Source: Bacillota bacterium
GTDB lineage: Bacteria; Bacillota; UBA4882; UBA8346
Direction of reading: 5' to 3'
NCBI GenBank assembly: GCA_023410535.1
Contig: JAEYPR010000030.1
Coordinates: forward strand, 37,919-101,918
DNA length: 64,000 nt
The position numbers and the translations under genes are program-made. This document shows positions 51,565-59,270 of this stretch, one piece after another. The first letter of the stretch is position 1, and each line of letters opens with the position of its first letter. The notes beneath the pieces are model-generated. The model saw only the letters and a list, made by a program, of their open reading frames with translations, had not been told where the DNA came from and ran no database searches.

Positions 51565-52476
51565 TTACCCCAGCGCGGCCACAAGCAACAGCTCTTCACA
51601 GTCACGGTAAATCTTCGCAAACTGCTTAATCGGCAACGGGTTCTCCCCCCAGCCCACCTCCACCGTGAAGCCCGGCCGGCCGAACCGTTCGATGAACCAA
51701 TCCTTATACCCGCCGCCAACCGCATCGGCGGGATTTCCCTCCAACACATAGCCGCTAACCCGGGCCATCTGTTCGGCGATTGGCCGCGCGTCGGCCGGCG
51801 TCCGCTTCCCGTATTGCCAATAAATCACCTCGCCCTGGGAATGAAAGGCCAAAACCAATTGGAAGTCATGCGCTTCCGTGAACCGAGCCACCGCTTGACT
51901 CTCCGGTTCCGAGAGCGGAGCCGGACCGGCATAATCGGACGGAGCGGGGCCGTCAATCCGCTGTTCGGCCATAAACCGGACCGTCCATTCCCAACCCGCC
52001 GGGTAGTTTAGATTCAGGTCCACGCCGCGACCATTGGCTTTCCAGACGTTTTCCAACGGTTTGGCGCCGCGCTGTAACGCCCGCGCCGCCCGATAGCGCG
52101 GATCGGCGCAGCCAAACTCGCCCAACACCAAATCCACCCCGTCCGGATTGACCATCGGCAGCAAGTAAATACTGCTGCGTCGCCAAACTTCGTGCGCCGG
52201 ATATCCGTGCAGCGACCCGGAACCGGCAAACGCCGCCAGATAATTCTCGGCAAACTTCATCAACAGCGGACTGGTGATCCACTCGATCGCATGATGGGCG
52301 CCGTGATAAAATACCCGACGCGGACCATCGCCCAACCGCAAATAATAAAGCTCCCGTCCGAACAGGCTCTGCCCCGCCGTCCCGGTCTCCAGCCAAGGGT
52401 AACAAACGCGCAAAGCATCCAGATCCTCCCGGAGCCGGCCATAGGAATACGCAATACCGGTCTGGACAATGGCCAC
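51565..52476 (-). CDS. M14 zinc carboxypeptidase (YqgT/ENP1-like)
   Basis: A 303-residue cytoplasmic-looking M14 metallopeptidase. Zinc ligands: His and Glu in GAHHAIEW (HxxE, about residues 65-70) and His in AFHSQGE (about 213); the catalytic Glu is in FTVEVGWGENPLP (about 271). NGRGVDLNLNYP is the conserved substrate-site segment. This matches gamma-D-glutamyl-meso-diaminopimelate peptidases (ENP1/YqgT), which recycle or remodel peptidoglycan peptides in spore formers. GTG at 52476 has AAAGGAG eight bases upstream, better than a GTG 18 bases earlier. Confidence 0.88.
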   Translation of the reverse strand: MAIVQTGIAYSYGRLREDLDALRVCYPWLETGTAGQSLFGRELYYLRLGDGPRRVFYHGAHHAIEWITSPLLMKFAENYLAAFAGSGSLHGYPAHEVWRRSSIYLLPMVNPDGVDLVLGEFGCADPRYRAARALQRGAKPLENVWKANGRGVDLNLNYPAGWEWTVRFMAEQRIDGPAPSDYAGPAPLSEPESQAVARFTEAHDFQLVLAFHSQGEVIYWQYGKRTPADARPIAEQMARVSGYVLEGNPADAVGGGYKDWFIERFGRPGFTVEVGWGENPLPIKQFAKIYRDCEELLLVAALG

Positions 52477-52609
52477 GTCAATAACTCCTTTCACTGCTTA
52501 CCGTTGCAAATACCGCTCCGGTTACATATAGTAAAAAACGGCTCACCGTTTTCGTCGGTGAAAAACAACGTTTTTCCACCTAGAAAATATACCGAAGGCG
52601 CTTCTGTCC

Positions 52610-52750
52610 ACCCAGACCCAAAGGTCGGGGCTAAGTTAAAAACCGGTCTCAAGCCCTTCCGGGCGGGTGATACTTCGGAGCTTTTGCCGAGCCTTGATGG
52701 GGCAGAACGGTTTTAATAACCTTAGCCTTGTCGTTGACGGCTGGGCGGAG
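52610..52750 (-). repeat. MITE-like palindromic element, copy 3
   Basis: The right end (GGTTTTAATAACCTTAG, then TTGTCGTTGACGGCTGGGCGGA, in part) is the reverse complement of the left end of the 18.5-kb copy (TCCGCCCAGCCGTCAACGAC). The left end has AGGTCGGGGCTAAGTTAAAA and the centre AAGCCCTTCCGGGC. It lies in the divergent region between the M14 peptidase and the L,D-transpeptidase-like gene. Confidence 0.65.
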
Positions 52751-52875
52751 ATTGGCCCCACCACTTTCATCCTTTACTTGCCCGGCATGCCGAGGTGGGC
52801 GACTACCCGGACGATTATCTCGCACAACGCTTGCAGCCCACTGCCCGCCATCCATCCCAAGGAGTTGACATCTTC

Positions 52876-53520
52876 ATGCTCCAAACTGATTGGGCGTTTG
52901 AAATCATCACCCGCTGGCTGCCGGATCCCGGTACCGGCCAAGTCATTCTGGTCACCAACGCTCCTGAGGATTCACCCCTCTCTGCGGCCCGGTTATATAG
53001 CTTTGCCTATCGCCACCAACGCTGGCGACCGGTTTTTCCGCCCTTCCCGGCTGTTATTGGCAGCCATGGTTTTAACGCCGCCAAACGTGAAGGCGACGGC
53101 TGTTCGCCGCTGGGCTGCTTCCCGTTGCAAGGCGCTTTCGGCCGTTACGCCAATCCTGGAACCCGGCTGCCCTACCGTTGGACCACCGGCAACGACTGGT
53201 GGGTTGACGACAGCGCTTCGCCTTGGTACAACACCTGGCAAACCGGACCGGCGCGCGGCCGTTGGTCTTCGGCCGAACCGCTGCGCGGCGACGATCATAG
53301 CTATGATTATGCGGTCATCATTGGATTTAACACCCGTGACCGGATTCCCGGCAACGGCAGCGCCATTTTTCTCCATGGCTGGGAAGGACCCGGCCGCGCC
53401 ACCCTCGGCTGCACCGCGTTGGCCGAACCCCAATTGCTCCAGTTGCTCCGCTGGCTCGATCCGGCTCAACATCCAGTATTGATCCAGGGGCCGCTCCCCG
53501 CTCTGCTTCAATCATCCTAG
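52876..53520 (+). CDS. L,D-transpeptidase (YkuD)-like protein
   Basis: A 214-residue protein with a YkuD-type active site: IFLHGWEGPGRATLGCTAL, in which His (about 179) and Cys (about 190, in GC) are the conserved pair, and the upstream GSHGFNAAKREGDGCSPLGCFPL segment typical of short YkuD-family (ErfK-like) proteins. No signal peptide is visible on this start, unlike typical exported L,D-transpeptidases, and an upstream extension lacks a start with a ribosome site. ATG at 52876 with AAGGAG eleven bases upstream. It may alter peptidoglycan cross-links; the location is uncertain. Confidence 0.8.
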   Translation: MLQTDWAFEIITRWLPDPGTGQVILVTNAPEDSPLSAARLYSFAYRHQRWRPVFPPFPAVIGSHGFNAAKREGDGCSPLGCFPLQGAFGRYANPGTRLPYRWTTGNDWWVDDSASPWYNTWQTGPARGRWSSAEPLRGDDHSYDYAVIIGFNTRDRIPGNGSAIFLHGWEGPGRATLGCTALAEPQLLQLLRWLDPAQHPVLIQGPLPALLQSS

Positions 53521-53523
53521 CAG

Positions 53524-53557
53524 AAAACGGAAGCCGCGACGCCGGACCTCCGTTTTG
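53524..53557. terminator. Hairpin between convergent genes
   Basis: AAAACGGA and TCCGTTTT pair across a GC-rich loop just after the transpeptidase-like gene. The T-run is only four bases, so it is a weak terminator candidate. Confidence 0.45.
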
Positions 53558-53588
53558 CCAAAACCGCAACCGAACTCATTCCGCAGCG

Positions 53589-54089
53589 CTAATCCGCCGT
53601 TTCCTCGGTGTCATGCTGGAAGAGCCAAGCCCGAAGCAGTTGCAGTTCTTCTCCGTCCGGATAATCCGATCGGCTGCTCAACCCTTCAAGCTCCGCCAAC
53701 CGGGCCGGGTCCGCCGAAAAATAGAGGATCAGGTTCCGAAACACCCGCATCGTCGTTGGCATAATATAATGCTCAATCCCTTCCACCTGTTCATTGACGC
53801 GATGATCCACCTTGAACAAGTTTAAAAAATCCTTGAGCATCTGGTCGCGCCAGACCAAAAACCGGCCGTAAGCCATTCCTTTATCGGTCAAAGCGATATT
53901 ACGGTACTTCTCATAGGTGATAAAGCCGGCTTCGTCAAGTTTCTGGATCATGCGCGTTACCGACGACGGCTTGACATTAATGGCGTTCGACAGGTCAACC
54001 GGCCGAATATAACCCTGTTTGATCACAATCCGGTAAAACATCTCCAGATAATCTTCCATGCTTTCAGTCAGTACAATCTCCTTTGACAC
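53589..54089 (-). CDS. DtxR/MntR-family metalloregulator
   Basis: A 166-residue metal-dependent repressor. SMEDYLEMFYRI opens the winged helix; VDLSNAINVKPSSVTRMIQKL is the recognition helix region, and NIALTDKGMAYG the wing. The dimerisation domain has HRVNEQVEGIEHYI with the Glu/His metal ligands (about residues 95-105). Pattern and size fit MntR-type Mn2+ sensors (about 140 residues) with a ~25-residue C-terminal extension. Several starts are possible; the GTG at 54089 has GAGGTG upstream. No manganese transporter is adjacent. Confidence 0.85.
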   Translation of the reverse strand: MSKEIVLTESMEDYLEMFYRIVIKQGYIRPVDLSNAINVKPSSVTRMIQKLDEAGFITYEKYRNIALTDKGMAYGRFLVWRDQMLKDFLNLFKVDHRVNEQVEGIEHYIMPTTMRVFRNLILYFSADPARLAELEGLSSRSDYPDGEELQLLRAWLFQHDTEETAD

Positions 54090-54125
54090 CAAAGCCACCT
54101 CGATTTCCACAGGTATGTATATCCG

Positions 54126-54168
54126 TTGCGATCAAGATCGTCCCAATTTTTCATGGCGACATATATGT
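54126..54168 (+). promoter_or_regulatory. GCGACATATAT stem element, copy 2
   Basis: GATCAAGATCGTCCCAATTTT and GGCGACATATATG (each 21 bases or fewer, shown in part) align with the 14.8-kb element. Here it lies 37-80 bases upstream of the MntR-type gene, in the reverse orientation relative to that gene, so it may contain its promoter or operator. Confidence 0.4.
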
Positions 54169-54215
54169 TTAGCCTATGCTAAATCTTTTCAAACAGAACC
54201 GGACGAAAAACGGGC

Positions 54216-54245
54216 ATAAAAAAACAGAGGTTCAATCGCCCCTGT
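54216..54245 (-). terminator. Terminator after small membrane-protein gene (minus strand)
   Basis: On the minus strand ACAGGGG and CCTCTGT pair and lead into seven T, 20 bases after the stop of the gene at 54265. Confidence 0.75.
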
Positions 54246-54264
54246 CGTCCGCTTAAACATTAAG

Positions 54265-54519
54265 TTATTTCTGTTCCGGCCCGTCCCCGGATTCCAGCTC
54301 CGGCAACGTCGCTTCGGCCGGTGGTTCCTCCGGTTTCGGCTCCGGTTTGTCCTTCATAAATAACAACGCCACCGCCAAAATCATCAACCAAAAGCTGACC
54401 CGGTCGGTTACCGCCCGGTCAACCGTAAACTTAAAATAGGCCTCCGCAATCCCAAACAGAATCAACCCGATCCCAATCCCCAACACAATCCGCTGCCGCA
54501 GCTGCTTCGTAAATTTCAT
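54265..54519 (-). CDS. Small two-helix membrane protein, unknown
   Basis: An 84-residue protein with two membrane segments (about residues 10-30 and 37-54; RIVLGIGIGLILFGIAEAYF and VSFWLMILAVALLF) and a charged proline/glutamate tail (KDKPEPKPEEPPAEA). GGAGAGGGATAC precedes the ATG at 54519. No family recognised. Confidence 0.6.
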   Translation of the reverse strand: MKFTKQLRQRIVLGIGIGLILFGIAEAYFKFTVDRAVTDRVSFWLMILAVALLFMKDKPEPKPEEPPAEATLPELESGDGPEQK

Positions 54520-54621
54520 GTATCCCTCTCCCAAACACCCTTTATTGTGATTAATCTTACCCGATATCGAGGGGCATGTCCAGAGCTTTATCCAACATCG
54601 GTAATGGGGTTAGGCCGGCTT

Positions 54622-54740
54622 TGCGTTGTCAAAAGTAAGAAGCGCAAGGAACGAGTGAGCGAGGACCGCAGGCGTACTTTTCGTACGTTGAGGACCGGAG
54701 CGATTGAGTGACGAAGCGATTTGCCGCTTTTCACAACGCA
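54622..54740 (+). repeat. ~116-119 bp palindromic element, copy C
   Basis: Begins TGCGTTGTCAAAAG and ends CTTTTCACAACGCA, near-perfect inverted ends of 14 bases; the centre has CGTACTTTTCGTACG. Its right end touches the U-rich tail of the first structured RNA. Confidence 0.8.
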
Positions 54741-55136
54741 AAAATAAGAAGGACTTGTAATAACCTTATCTCTGGCCACTGCACCACGCCTGTTCGGATA
54801 CCTGCAACCTTTCGGCTACAAACACCCGAATTACGTACTGCAATAACCTTTGATCGACTGCCCGGGAAACTTAAGAATCTACCTGCAATCTTGCGACTGC
54901 AAGCACACCCGTTCGCTCCACGAACAATCTTAGGCTCGACTGCTACGCATCGGTTTCCCTACCACGACGATCTCAGCAACCGCCGTAATAAGTTGGCCGA
55001 CCCGTAACAATCTTTGCTCAGACTGTTATGAATCCCAAAGCGCCGGAACCCATAACAATCAGTTGCTCGACTGATAATGACCCTTGGTCCGTAGGACGGA
55101 GCCATTATCAATCTGCGCCTCGGCTACTACAAATCC
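54740..55136 (-). ncRNA. Large structured RNA, paralog 1 (~397 nt)
   Basis: Read on the minus strand it starts GGATTTGTAGTAGCC (55136-55122) and ends GGTTATTACAAGTCC (54765-54751), which pair as a 15-bp stem with no mismatch once G-U is allowed, followed by TTCTTATTTTT. Inside are about six variants of one hairpin (CAGUC-loop-GAUUG), including a GCAA tetraloop on 54885-54900 and a GAAA tetraloop on 54804-54819. Pairs that are G-U on the minus strand would be A-C mismatches on the plus strand, so the RNA is minus-strand. A paralog lies at 58681-59081. No open frame with a ribosome site spans it. I do not recognise a known family. Confidence 0.75.
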
Positions 55137-55139
55137 TTG

Positions 55140-55148
55140 ATGATAGCA
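55140..55148 (-). promoter_or_regulatory. Extended -10 promoter element of RNA paralog 1
   Basis: On the minus strand TGCTATCAT fits TG-n-TATnAT, ending three bases before the first base of the closing stem. The paralog has TGATATTAT at the same distance. No good -35 is seen, as expected for extended -10 promoters. Confidence 0.5.
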
Positions 55149-55310
55149 TGCGCAGTCCCTAAAGATTTATTCTCCAAAATCATTGGAATTTAATCCCACC
55201 ATAAACTGAGTTTAATATAACCAATGTCCTATGAAAACCGCCTTTCTGACGGAGGAAAATCAACCGGTAAATCGTATTAAATTCAGAAACGATGAAACGA
55301 GGCGACTCCC

Positions 55311-55976
55311 ATGCCGAAACTGATTGATATGTCTCACATTCTCAAGCCGGACAACGCCGGCCGCAAATTCAGCCTGGAGCTGATCGGCGCCGATGAAGTC
55401 AACCCCAACGTGGTGCGGTTAGCCAACCAATGGTATATTATGCATAATATCAACATGGTCAGCCACATTGGCACCCATATTGAAGCGCCCTATCACATCC
55501 TAAAGGATGGCCGCGATTTAGCCACGCTCCCGTTGGAGATCTTCTGTGGAACCGCGCTTATCCTGGATCTGCGCGGGTTGCCGGCCCGAACCGCCATCAC
55601 CGTCGAACAGGTTGAAGCCGCAGCCGCCCAAGCCGGCGGAATTCAAACCGGGGACATTGTCTTTTGCAATCTGGGTTTTGCCCGCCATTACGGCACTGCC
55701 GAATACGGCCAAGCCCCCTATTTTTCTACCGCCGCCATTCAGTGGCTGGCCCGATCGGGAATGAAACTGATGGGAGTTGACGCGACCGGAGTCGAGCTTC
55801 CCGGCAACGAAGATCATGTTAATCACCACGCCCTATTCGAACGGGGCATTCCTTTGATCGAAAATTTAACCGGCTTTGATCGGTTAACCTGTTCCCGAGT
55901 GCAAGTAACGGCCTTTCCCATCGCCGTGGCCGGACTGGAGTCGTTCCCGGTCCGGGTAGTGGCGGCGGAGGAGTAA
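55311..55976 (+). CDS. Cyclase family protein (kynurenine formamidase-like)
   Basis: A 221-residue metal-dependent hydrolase of the cyclase family (PF04199 type). HIGTHIEAPYH (about residues 53-63) is the signature HxGTHxDxPxH with Glu in the Asp position; GDIVFCNLGFARHYG and the late ATGVELPGNEDHVNHHALFERGIPLIENL (in part) carry further metal and catalytic residues. Known members hydrolyse N-formylkynurenine, isatin or related amides; no tryptophan-degradation gene is nearby, so the substrate is open. GAGGCGACTCCC precedes the ATG. Confidence 0.85.
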   Translation: MPKLIDMSHILKPDNAGRKFSLELIGADEVNPNVVRLANQWYIMHNINMVSHIGTHIEAPYHILKDGRDLATLPLEIFCGTALILDLRGLPARTAITVEQVEAAAAQAGGIQTGDIVFCNLGFARHYGTAEYGQAPYFSTAAIQWLARSGMKLMGVDATGVELPGNEDHVNHHALFERGIPLIENLTGFDRLTCSRVQVTAFPIAVAGLESFPVRVVAAEE

Positions 55977-56100
55977 TCTTACACGTGCGAATACGGTGAA
56001 ACCGGTGGAATTGACCGCCGGTTTCGCTCCGTTTCCGGTTCAAGAAAAATTAACCAGCCGAAAAGCAGGAACGTTGGTAGCCAAAGTTGAACTTGAAGTG

Positions 56101-56118
56101 TCGTAAAATTTTTTACGA
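56101..56118. promoter_or_regulatory. Palindrome before small EamA-like gene
   Basis: TCGTAAAATTTTTTACGA is an 8-bp inverted repeat with two central bases, 15 bases before the ATG at 56133. It could be an operator or an mRNA hairpin near the ribosome site. Confidence 0.35.
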
Positions 56119-56132
56119 TATGAGGTTACACT

Positions 56133-56561
56133 ATGTTTATGTATGTATTTTCAATCGTTCTAATTGTGGCTTCCAATGTGATGTACAACATCTGCCAAAA
56201 GTCGACTCCGGCCAAGGTCAACCCCTTCGCCTCGCTGTTGGTGACCTATCTGACCGCGGCGCTGTTGACTGTGATTGCGTTATATTGCTCCAAAGCCGGA
56301 GACGGCTTTTTCGCCACCTTTAAAAAGATCAACTGGACCAGCTTCGCCTTGGGCTTATCCATCCTGGGCTTGGAGTTCGGGTATATTATGGCTTACCGGG
56401 CCGGCTGGAATATCAGCCTGGGATCGCTGGTCGCCAACATCTTTTTGGCCTTGATGCTGATTCCAATTGGGATTCTTTTTTATAAAGAGGGATTTGCGTT
56501 GGTGAAGGTGTTAGGGGTAGCTTTGTGTATCGTCGGGTTAGTGTTGATTAATAAGAAGTAA
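56133..56561 (+). CDS. Small EamA/DMT-type membrane protein
   Basis: A 142-residue protein with four or five membrane helices, equivalent to half of an EamA (drug/metabolite transporter) protein: FGYIMAYRAGWNISLGSLVANIFLALMLIPIGILFYKE (in part) and LGVALCIVGLVLINKK are characteristic of the DMT helix pair. Single-EamA-unit proteins act as dimers. TGAGGTTACACT precedes the ATG. Substrate unknown. Confidence 0.75.
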   Translation: MFMYVFSIVLIVASNVMYNICQKSTPAKVNPFASLLVTYLTAALLTVIALYCSKAGDGFFATFKKINWTSFALGLSILGLEFGYIMAYRAGWNISLGSLVANIFLALMLIPIGILFYKEGFALVKVLGVALCIVGLVLINKK

Positions 56562-56792
56562 GCTGTTTCCTCAGGAAAACTTGGATCCGGACCGCTAAAG
56601 CGCTCCATCCGCCCTACTCCTTTCAATTCCGCCAGTATCTTCAGTTTCCGGTTGGCTGCGTGAACCGGCAACACCCTTGCCTAACCCCTTTCGCCAGCAC
56701 GGCAAATAGGTCCGTTTAGGAACTTTTAATCTCCGGACGAGAGGTTTTACCGGTACGGGTTTCGAACTATAGGAGATGAAAGGAAGGTTGTT

Positions 56793-58535
56793 ATGAAAAC
56801 TTTACCGCGCTTGTGGATCGAAGCCCGCCGCTATTGGATCTATTTTTTAATCACCACCCTCGCATTGCTGGCGATTACCGCCATTAACCTTTATACGCCG
56901 TTAATTGTCAAACAAATTCTTCATAGTTTACGGACGGACGCCGACGTCCGGGTTTTGGACGAAATCTCATGGTGGGGCCTGGTCATGCTGGGGTTGTTTC
57001 TACTGCGGACCGCCGCGCAATTTGCGGCCCGTTACTATAGCCACGTCGGTGGCTGGCGACTGGTAGCCCATATGCGGGTAGTCACTTATGATCATCTGCA
57101 AAAGCTGTCGCTCCGCTTTTTCCAGGACAAACAAGTCGGGCAGTTGCTATCCCGGACCATTAACGATAACGCCAATTTGGAAAACTTGGCCGCCCACGCC
57201 ATTCCCGACGCTTTCGCCAATATACTGCTCTTTGTGGGAGTAGCGCTGGTGCTCTTTTGGCAAAACGCCCGGCTGGCTTTCTTAGCGTTGCTGCCTATTC
57301 CGGCTTTGGTTTTTTTGGTCTTCCGTTTCAGCACCGTCATCCGACCGGCCATCCGCCGCGCTCAAGCCCGGCTGGGCGATTTGAACGCGGTAGTCCAGGA
57401 GAATCTGACCGGCATCAAAGAGGTGCAAGTCTTCACCCAGGAAGCCCGCGAGAGTAAAAAGATTCACCAATCAGCCTGGGATTATACGGTCGGTATGTTG
57501 GAGGCGTTAAAGAAGACTGCTTTTTACCATCCTTTGATCGAGTTCTGCGGGGCGATCGGCTCGGTGATCGTGCTGTGGCTGGGCGCCCGGATGGTGATTT
57601 TAGAGCACCGGTTGACCTCCGAGGATATTGTGGCGTTCCTGCTATATTTATCAATGTTTTACCAGCCGATCACCCAAGCGGGGAATATCGTCGAAGCGAT
57701 CCAGACCTCGTTGGCCGGAGCGGACCGGGTCTTTGAGGTGCTGGACACCGAACCCGATATTCAAGACAGTCCCCATGCCGTCACCCTGCCCAAAGCCGCC
57801 GGCGCGATCTGTTTTGAAAATGTTTCCTTCTGTTACAATCCGGGCGAACCGGTTCTGGAGGGGATCAATTTCACGGTCCGTCCCGGTGAAACCTTGGCTT
57901 TGGTCGGACCAACCGGAGTTGGCAAAACCACCATCGCCAGCCTGATCCCACGCTTTTACGATCCGACGTCCGGCCGGGTTTTAGTGGACGATCACGATCT
58001 CCGCAACGTCAAGCTGGAGTCGCTGCGCCGTCAGATCAGTCTGGTGCTGCAGGATGTCTTCCTCTTTAACGGAACGATCGCCGAGAACATCCAGTACGGC
58101 GCGCCGGCTGCCAGCGAGACGGCGGTAATCGAGGCGGCCCGTCATGCCCGGGCCCATGATTTCATCATACAGTTTCCCGACGGCTATCAAACCCGTATCG
58201 GCGAACGCGGCGTCAAGCTGTCGGGCGGCCAAAAGCAACGCTTAGCCATTGCCCGGGCCTTGCTGCGGCAAGCGCCGATCCTGATCCTCGACGAAGCCAC
58301 CTCGGCGGTGGACTCTGAGACCGAATCCCAGATCCAAGCGGCATTGGAGGACCTGATTCGCGACCGGACTACCATCATCATCGCTCACCGTCTTTCCACC
58401 ATCCGCCGTGCCGATCAAATCCTGGTCCTTAGCGACCACGGCATCGCCGAATGCGGTAAACATGAGGAACTGTTGGCCCAAGGCGGACTCTACACCAAAC
58501 TCTGCCGGATCCAGTTTCAGGAGGAATTAGCCTAA
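56793..58535 (+). CDS. ABC half-exporter (MsbA/BmrA-like)
   Basis: A 580-residue half-transporter: six membrane helices (about residues 14-300) followed by an ATPase domain with GPTGVGKT (Walker A, about 373), SGGQKQRLAIARALL (signature), ILDEATSAVD (Walker B) and AHRLSTI (His switch). Homodimeric exporters of this class move lipids, drugs or peptides out of the cell. AAGGAAGG precedes the ATG. No accessory gene fixes the substrate; a terminator follows. Confidence 0.93.
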   Translation: MKTLPRLWIEARRYWIYFLITTLALLAITAINLYTPLIVKQILHSLRTDADVRVLDEISWWGLVMLGLFLLRTAAQFAARYYSHVGGWRLVAHMRVVTYDHLQKLSLRFFQDKQVGQLLSRTINDNANLENLAAHAIPDAFANILLFVGVALVLFWQNARLAFLALLPIPALVFLVFRFSTVIRPAIRRAQARLGDLNAVVQENLTGIKEVQVFTQEARESKKIHQSAWDYTVGMLEALKKTAFYHPLIEFCGAIGSVIVLWLGARMVILEHRLTSEDIVAFLLYLSMFYQPITQAGNIVEAIQTSLAGADRVFEVLDTEPDIQDSPHAVTLPKAAGAICFENVSFCYNPGEPVLEGINFTVRPGETLALVGPTGVGKTTIASLIPRFYDPTSGRVLVDDHDLRNVKLESLRRQISLVLQDVFLFNGTIAENIQYGAPAASETAVIEAARHARAHDFIIQFPDGYQTRIGERGVKLSGGQKQRLAIARALLRQAPILILDEATSAVDSETESQIQAALEDLIRDRTTIIIAHRLSTIRRADQILVLSDHGIAECGKHEELLAQGGLYTKLCRIQFQEELA

Positions 58536-58575
58536 ATGTAGTTCAGTACAACTGAAGCCGTATATTTACAGCGAA

Positions 58576-58610
58576 AAACCTCCCATTGGCGGGAGGTTTC
58601 TTTTTTATTT
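58576..58610 (+). terminator. Terminator after ABC exporter
   Basis: AAACCTCCC (58576-58584) pairs with GGGAGGTTT (58591-58599), followed by a long T-rich run. Confidence 0.9.
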
Positions 58611-58680
58611 TTTAGTTAAGCAACGGACGTACCCCTTGTCATTCGTACGAGGGAATCCCATCACGCGATGGATTCGGCAG

Positions 58681-59081
58681 ATAAAATAAGAACTTGTAGT
58701 AACCTTATCTCCGGCCACTGCACCACGTTCCGTGGATACCTGCAACCTTTCGGCTGCAAACACCCATTACACGTACTACAATGACCTTTGACCGACTGCC
58801 CGCGAAACTTGGAGATCTACCTGCAATCTTGCGACTGCAAGCACACCCTTTCGCTCCACTGACAATCTTGGGCTTGACTGCCACCGATAAGTTTCCCTAC
58901 CACGACGATCTCAGCAACCGCCGTAGCAAGTTGGCCCACCGATAACAATCTGGCTCAGACCGTTATGAACCCCAAGGAAGCCACGGAACCCATAACGATC
59001 AGTTGCTCGACTGATAATGACCCTTTCGGTCCGTAGGACAGAGCCATTATCAATCTGCGCCTCGGCTACTACAAATCCTTG
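58681..59081 (-). ncRNA. Large structured RNA, paralog 2 (~400 nt)
   Basis: Minus-strand relative of the RNA at 54740-55136, roughly 85-90% alike by eye along its whole length. The closing stem is GGATTTGTAGTAGCC (59078-59064) with GGTTACTACAAGTTC (58704-58690); relative to paralog 1 one G-U became G-C and one G-C became G-U, so pairing is kept. The GAAA hairpin (58742-58757) and GCAA hairpin (58823-58838) are conserved. A U-rich tail (TTATTTTAT) follows the stem. It lies 70 bases past the exporter terminator and opposite in strand to its neighbours. Family unknown. Confidence 0.75.
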
Positions 59082-59090
59082 ATAATATCA
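59082..59090 (-). promoter_or_regulatory. Extended -10 promoter element of RNA paralog 2
   Basis: TGATATTAT on the minus strand, three bases before the closing stem, mirrors TGCTATCAT of paralog 1. Confidence 0.5.
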
Positions 59091-59270
59091 TAACCCGGTA
59101 CCGATTTTCTATTCACATTTCAAAAGAAAAATTTAATCCCAATTGGGCTGCACTTTATGGATATTATTCTAATTTTTGTCATATTCCGTGGTTTTTCGAT
59201 AGAGGATTCCAGACCTCGTCCCCGAATTCTTCCCTGAAAGCACCGGCGGTATTGGAAGGAGCATAAGCAG

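Noticed and set aside
54740..55136. Plus-strand reading of the large RNA as a leader for the cyclase-family gene at 55311
   Set aside because: On the plus strand key pairs become A-C mismatches, and the promoter-like box and U-rich tail are placed correctly only for the minus strand.
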